Origin: Maratus speciosus
Lineage: Eukaryota; Arthropoda; Arachnida; Araneae; Salticidae
Length of the DNA: 64,000 nt
Reading direction: 5' to 3'
NCBI GenBank assembly: GCA_963932465.1
Contig: OZ010795.1
Span: forward strand, 520,495,451-520,559,450
Positions 59,122 to 64,000 of the stretch are shown in pieces. The translations under genes were made by a program, and so were the position numbers. Each line of letters begins with the position of its first letter. Within the stretch, counting starts at the first letter, position 1. A model generated the notes under the pieces. It saw only the letters and a program-made list of their open reading frames with translations. It was not told where the DNA came from and searched no databases.

Positions 59122-59304
59122 ATGAAATGTATATTAGTCTCATCAAGGGTATATCAGTTTATAGATGAAGAAAATTTTAAAAGTTATTTCGAGAAATTCA
59201 ACTATTTGCCAGTTAATTTTAACTATGTCAGAATGTTTGACCATTCTAAAATATTCGCTAAAGTTGGTAAAAAGCACTGGAGATATTTCGAAAAAGAAAG
59301 GTAA
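59122..59304 (+). CDS. Short ORF followed by a donor-like site, weak candidate exon
   Basis: From ATG: MKCILVSSRVYQFIDEENFK, SYFEKFNYLPVNFNYVRMFD, then HSKIFAKVGKKHWRYFEKER and a stop. Just before the stop the DNA reads AAAG|GTAAAG, a fair splice-donor match, so an exon could end at about 59300. The composition is charged and aromatic, with no membrane segment or signal peptide. No partner exon or family was recognised. Chance remains quite possible in A+T-rich DNA. Confidence 0.22.
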   Translation: MKCILVSSRVYQFIDEENFKSYFEKFNYLPVNFNYVRMFDHSKIFAKVGKKHWRYFEKER

Positions 59305-59737
59305 AGTTCTATGTTCGCATTTGAGTAAACTCTTGAGGTAAAATGATCAGATCATTCCGTAAAAACTAAGAGTAGAAGTAGGTCAATCTTATTAAAATGT
59401 ACTTCAATTTATAAGTTAATCAATCACACATGTTTTTACTATACAGATGTTATAAACATCATCTGTAATTGCAAATGCATTTTTATGTGTTAAGTGATGG
59501 GAAAAGAAAAAGAAATGTAGATTGTCTAATTGAACTTTAAATTTATTTTAAATTTCTCTTTTTGGATACATACGATTAAATTGATAAATTTATTCCTGTA
59601 AATAAATGAAGGTACACGAGAGAATTTATGCAATTTTCTAATAAGTCTTTAAATTATATTTTTATCTGGTCAAAAAACATTTATATTTTTAATAACAATA
59701 AAAGAAAGAAATATTAGCTATTGAAAAATCTCATTTC
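59305..59737. other. Unassigned A+T-rich stretch
   Basis: Nothing recognised. Confidence 0.5.
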
Positions 59738-60497
59738 TTTAAGGGGTCTCATGACTCTTAAAGCTTTAAATTTTTCGAAATTTTAATTTTTTTAGATCTT
59801 AAACTTCTATTTTTTTTTTGAACATTTTGATATAATTGTTTCCTTAAAATTCCAATTAGAACGGAAGTTATGGCTTTTAGCATTATATCCGCTCAATAGC
59901 TGAAGCGCTATTTTCAAAACTTTGAAGTCATTTTTCTTCAAATGACGTTTTGGGGCATGACGCGCACGATATCTCAAAAACTTCTGAATAGTTTTTCATA
60001 AAATTTTCAAAATGAGATGTTTAATATTAGTCTATATAAACCGAACCTAAAATTTCCTATTTATTACCAAAATAAAATATTTTTAGGCGATTATATTGTT
60101 GAAATTTTCTAAATTTTGCATCAGCTAAATACAACTTTGTATTAAAAATATAAAAATTCTTTAAATGCAAATTTATTTAAGTTCAGAGTAATTATTGTAA
60201 TCTGAAGTATATGCAGGCAACAAAATTTTCATTCTAGTTACAAAATTTATTTTGTAATCGTGCGCGTAAGCTGTTAAGCCGATTTTTTGCTCGTGAAATG
60301 TCTGACATTTTACAGCCCTCTGTAAATGCTAATTCTGCATCTTGCAATATTTTAAAAAAAATCAAATGAAAGAACATACAGCTTTCATTCCTAATTAAAA
60401 TTGTGTATTAAATTCATACACGTTTTAAGATATTAAATGTTGAAAATGGTACTTTTTTCATTTTGTCCAAATTTAAGAGTCCTCAGACTCCTAAAGA
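59738..60497. repeat. Possible small TIR element next to the hairpin
   Basis: 'ggggtctcatgactcttaaa' at about 59743 is roughly inverse to 'tttaagagtcctcagactcc' at about 60472. The interior is A+T-rich with no ORF. Only about 27 bases support the pairing. Confidence 0.35.
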
Positions 60498-60912
60498 GGC
60501 TACTTCAGTCAAATGAAAAGACGCATTCGCTAATGTTAATCCTATGGAAGAAATTTATAAAGATATATCGGTCCCATTTCAATATTTTAAAATGATTTCT
60601 TTTGCATTGAATAGTTGAGATCGATCTGTATGCAGGCCGTTTTTTAATTTTTCGATTTTAATTGCAGATATTTTTTATGAGGATGCTTTTACTTTCGGAA
60701 CCGATTCCGAAAATGAGAGTGTCCTCATAAGAAATACCTGTAAACAAAATCGAAAAAATAAACAACGGCCTTTGTACAGATCGATCTCAACTATTGAATA
60801 CAAAAGAAATCATTTAAAAATAATGAAATGCGACCGAGATATCTTTATAAATTTCTTCCATAGGATTAGCATTAGCGAACGAGTCTTTTCACTTGACTGA
60901 AGTAGCCTCTTA
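60494..60912. repeat. Large hairpin, two inverted arms of about 200 bp
   Basis: Left arm 60494-60697 starts 'aagaggctacttcagtcaa' and the right arm (60720-60912) is its reverse complement with scattered substitutions and small indels; both arms contain 'ctaatcctatggaagaaa' (or its complement) and 'aatagttgagatcgatctgt'. The loop is about 20 bases around 60700-60720 ('cggaaccgattccgaaa', itself a small palindrome). A transcript would fold into a long double-stranded RNA. No ORF. Confidence 0.9.
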
Positions 60913-62227
60913 AAAGGTACATTTCTACTACTGAAATCATTATATCTTACAATTTGATTTTCAGATATGTGGATTATTCACATCTATGAAATATTTTTTT
61001 TTCAAGAGATGTTGAATTCTTTAAAGAAAGAGATTTATTTTGACTCTGGGAATATGATTATCTCAACATATGAATTGCGCTGCATAGTTTATTTATCTGG
61101 AGATATGTTTTATTTCAAAATCTAGCTAAGTCTGTCATACATTTCTGCGGCTTCATTATGTAGCAAAAGTATATGTGCAAGTACATAAGAATTTGAAAAA
61201 AAATCATTTTGAAGATGACTAGCAAAATTTTAATAAATTTTAAAATTACATTTATTATATTGGTTTATGATTTACGATTATGTTTTATTTTCTTTAATCT
61301 GAACATTAAATATATTTTTTTCAAGAAATTAAAATATTAGAAATAATATAAATATAAATATATGTATATGTATATATATATGTGTGTGTGTGTGTGTGTG
61401 AAATAAATAATACGGGACACATTGTTAAACTTTGCAGCAAACTGCCCAGTCATTTCACCGCTTTTATATAAAACGATTACATAATATTAATTTAACTGTA
61501 TTCTGACAATAAGACGCTCAATAATACGGTAGGACACGCTTCATAATATGGTCGTGTAACCGTTATCGTTAGGAACGGTAAAAAAACTGGACAGTTTTCT
61601 TTAGAATTTTAACAGTGTAGCAGAAATCTTTCAAAACAATAATTTGAAAAAACGATTAATCTTGTGTAAATATCTGCAGCTCTTTCTTGTATGAATATAT
61701 TTAATTAACAACCTTCGGTTTTACACAAAAATTACACACCGCTAATTATTTAAAAAATATATATATTTTTAATCTACCCTATATATATAAAATCCTCATG
61801 AAACGAATTTATGAAGAGGAAGTATGAATCGACTGATTAAACAACTGATTATGTTTCACGGCAATTTCTCCTAAAATATGGAATACATTGCGATAAAATT
61901 AACACCAAAAATCAATATTGATCCGCAGATTTCAAAACTGGTATTATAATTTTTAAATTCGAATTAGTTTTCGAAATATTATTTTTTTTCTAATTTTATA
62001 TACATTTTGCTAATGATGGCATCTCAAATTTTAATCAAACAGATTTTTTTAAATATATTTCAGAAAAGGTTGACATGGTAACACGGCTATTGTTGTTTAT
62101 ATGATAATAAATGTTTATTTACTTTTATTTCTATTTACAAATTATATAAATTATTTTGTTCTATGATTATTAATTATTTTTTTGATATTTCCTTTAGAAA
62201 ATAATAGAAAATAATTAGGAAATACAG
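60913..62227. other. A+T-rich stretch with a TG microsatellite
   Basis: (TG)n at about 61381-61400, preceded by (TA)-rich steps from 61345. No gene recognised. Confidence 0.5.
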
Positions 62228-62521
62228 TACTACTTAGATATTCCGACGACCAATTTTGCCAAATTATATAAATCGCCAAAACACTCGCCAAATTATACAA
62301 ATTGACATAATTTTTATTTTAAATAACGAAAGAACAAATAAATTAGTATAACATTAATAAATATACGAATAAAACGTCAAAATAAAAATCACTTGATGAC
62401 GTAAACATGTGTATCTTGCTTAAAGTCAAGTGAATGTGACATTTACGATTAACCATTATTGGCATTTAACCTTATAGTTTGGCGATAGATTTTTGGTCGT
62501 CGGGATATCTAAGGAATACCA
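62228..62521. mobile_element. GTCGACC-family MITE, longest copy (294 bp)
   Basis: Left 'gtactacttagatattccga' then 'cgaccaattttgcc'; right complement 'ggtattccttagatatcc' then 'cgacgaccaaaaatc'. It contains 'aaatcgccaaa' and 'actcgccaaatt' words near the left end. No clean target duplication is seen here, unlike the copy at 44478. Confidence 0.8.
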
Positions 62522-63277
62522 AAAAGGCATATGTAACTGGTATTTGAAATCGAAGTTTAGCCAAATTTTCGTAAAAAAATAAAAATCACTCCAAACATGT
62601 ATATCTGTAACCGTGTATATCTGTAACCTGTATAACCGTATCTGGGCAAATATTACCACTCGAAAAAAAATGCTAACAGTCGAGTTGAAAAAAAGCTATT
62701 GGCGAGATTTGCATCCTGCTAGTGTAACAGTACCTAGAATTCTTTGCGACCATGGCAACTTTTGTGTAGTTTTATTCGAAAAAAAAATTTCGATTTTTTA
62801 ATCAAAATGGAAATTTTACGGTCCCATATTGGCGCGATTTTTTTCTGACGCCAATGTCATATACGGAACGGGCACATAACTGGTCGTTAAAAAACCACGC
62901 CAATATGAAATCTTTGAAAACTTTTCATACGAACGGCGAAGGGATCAGACCGTATTTGTTTATGGCATTTGATGACTTGAACTATTAAAATATAGATGAA
63001 ATGATGGCGATAGAATAATATTGGGCGACTTATCACCTGTGCCTGGCTAACATTAAAGTACCAAAATGGCACCTAGAGTATAAAAAACGAAGTGGTCCGC
63101 TTGGAACTATTGATGATAGTCACATGACTTAGGCTATTGTTATAGAGATTGTTTTAAAATACCGGGAGACAAAGACTCTTATACTTAATTAATTTTATTT
63201 TAGCTTTTTTTCAAATGTTTAACTGATCCTCTTTAATCAAAAATCAAAACAACCATTGGATGTCTTAACAGCACCTG
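62522..63277. other. Fragments of several MITE families
   Basis: A 'cccatattggcgcgattttt' GGCACAG-family piece spans about 62821-62905, and a GGTACTTTTATG-family end lies at about 63030-63063 (complement). 'taccgggagacaaagactct' near 63160 matches 'taccaggagacaaagactct' near 19112, upstream of the Helitron-like ends. No gene recognised. Confidence 0.5.
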
Positions 63278-63469
63278 ATTCGCCCTTAAATTTTTGCAAT
63301 CAAAGGGAATTGAATGGAAACCCGTTTACAGGGAAATCTGCACAGCTTTTTTCAGTATAATTCCATCTTCTCTAATATTTTTAAACCCCATCAGATTAGC
63401 GTGTTTTTAGATTCTGCGGTGTCTGAATGGGGGTTAGCGAGCATAGCTTGCAGGAGGCAGAGCCCCTAG
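63278..63469 (+). mobile_element. Helitron-like 3' end, family 2, copy 2
   Basis: Ends with hairpin-like 'gagcatagcttgc', 'ggaggcagagcccCTAG' before T at 63470. It is homologous to 19360-19559 from 'caatcaaag' onward. Confidence 0.55.
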
Positions 63470-63597
63470 TTAAAAATTAAAAAAATAACATGATATTCAA
63501 CTTTCAATAGTAAAACTTAATTTTAAAAAATCAAAAAACCCGACAGCGTAATAAGTGAACTACTTATTTCTCATCAATGTGAAACTTTTTTTTTAAT

Positions 63598-63825
63598 CTA
63601 GGGGGCTCTGCCCCCTACGAGCTACGCTCGCCAACACCCGTTCAGACACCCCAGATTCTAAAAGCATGCTAATTTCATCGGCCTTTAAAAGTTTGAATTA
63701 TAATTTAAAAAAACAGTGACGGTCTCCCTGTAAACGGGTTTTCATTCATATTCCTTTGATTGGAGATTTTTAAGACGAAATCAGCCGCTGCTAGATATAC
63801 AATGGCTGTTTTCGTCTTTGATTAA
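63598..63825 (-). mobile_element. Helitron-like 3' end, family 2, copy 3, convergent with copy 2
   Basis: On the minus strand it reads through 'ggcgagcgtagctcgtag' and 'ggggcagagccccCTAG' ending at 63598, then A rather than the expected T. Homology with copy 2 continues upstream past 'cagcggctgatttcg'. The two copies face each other with about 130 bases between. Confidence 0.55.
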
Positions 63826-63827
63826 AA

Positions 63828-64000
63828 ACAAGAAAGAAAAATCATGCGCACGGCATAGATTATGAAACACTTTCCAACACTTCCTGAAAGCTTTAACAAA
63901 ACTTCGTTATTTAGGGAAATAAGGTAAATAAGATAAGTAACTAAACATTTAAAAAACTGATTTCAGCAGTTACCATCCATAGCCAAATATTTATTCCAAT
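63828..64000 (+). repeat. Partial copy of Helitron-internal sequence
   Basis: 'aaagaaaaatcatgcg' through 'ttaacaaaacttcgttattt' to 'gcagttaccatccatagcc' matches 24040-24210 and 44375-44770, and is the inverse of the window's first 570 bases. It runs off the end of the window. Confidence 0.7.

Overview
This is a eukaryotic, strongly A+T-rich, gene-poor stretch, probably from an arthropod and most likely a chelicerate such as a spider. The basis is inference: the transposon mix (mariner/Tc1, Merlin, hAT, Penelope-like, Helitron), the long mononucleotide and dinucleotide tracts, and mariner transposase fragments of a type I associate with spider assemblies. I found no intact protein-coding gene, rRNA or functional tRNA. 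Three short open stretches (16.7-17.1, 29.8-30.0 and 59.1-59.3 kb) are listed only as weak exon candidates.

Layout. 0-9 kb: old dispersed repeats, a 1-kb TIR element, a palindromic mariner derivative, and a small MITE that recurs inverted at 13 kb. 9.07-12.3 kb: copy 1 of a composite repeat (family A) ending in a 152-bp tandem array and split by a CACTG-ended DNA transposon. 14.3-15.1 kb: four near-identical 201-bp tandem units. 15.6-16.3 kb: three tandem 272-bp units, each with a tRNA-Thr-like module. 19.4-19.6 kb: a Helitron-like 3' end. 21.43-26.75 kb and 42.94-47.50 kb: two copies of one non-autonomous Helitron, each starting TC after A and ending CTAG before T with a terminal hairpin. 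Inside them sit a Merlin transposon with a broken transposase, its deletion derivative, and several MITEs with exact 8-bp target duplications. Because each insertion is present in one Helitron and absent from the other, the two copies act as filled-site/empty-site controls.

28.7-32.3 kb: fold-back and MITE elements and a 47-bp tandem repeat. 34.7-35.3 kb: the 3' part of a Penelope-like retroelement with a GIY-YIG domain. 35.6-36.4 kb: a Tc1-like pseudogene. 38.5-41.8 kb: a 3.3-kb element with about 150-bp inverted ends that encloses a decayed PIN/XPG-nuclease-like gene; this is the least conventional item here. 48.06-51.0 kb: copy 2 of family A, with a six-unit 326-bp array. 51.4 kb: a hAT transposase fragment. 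53.2-54.4 kb and 55.5-57.1 kb: two defective mariner/Tc1 elements, the first interrupted by a hAT-type MITE. 60.5-60.9 kb: a large near-perfect hairpin. 63.3-64.0 kb: two convergent Helitron-like ends and another piece of the Helitron interior.

The parts do not form a pathway. They form a record of nested transposition. The common thread is a set of MITE families with GG-type termini, 8-bp target duplications and repeated TTGGCG/CGCCAA subterminal words, plausibly mobilised by Merlin-type transposase such as the one decayed at 22.4-23.1 kb.
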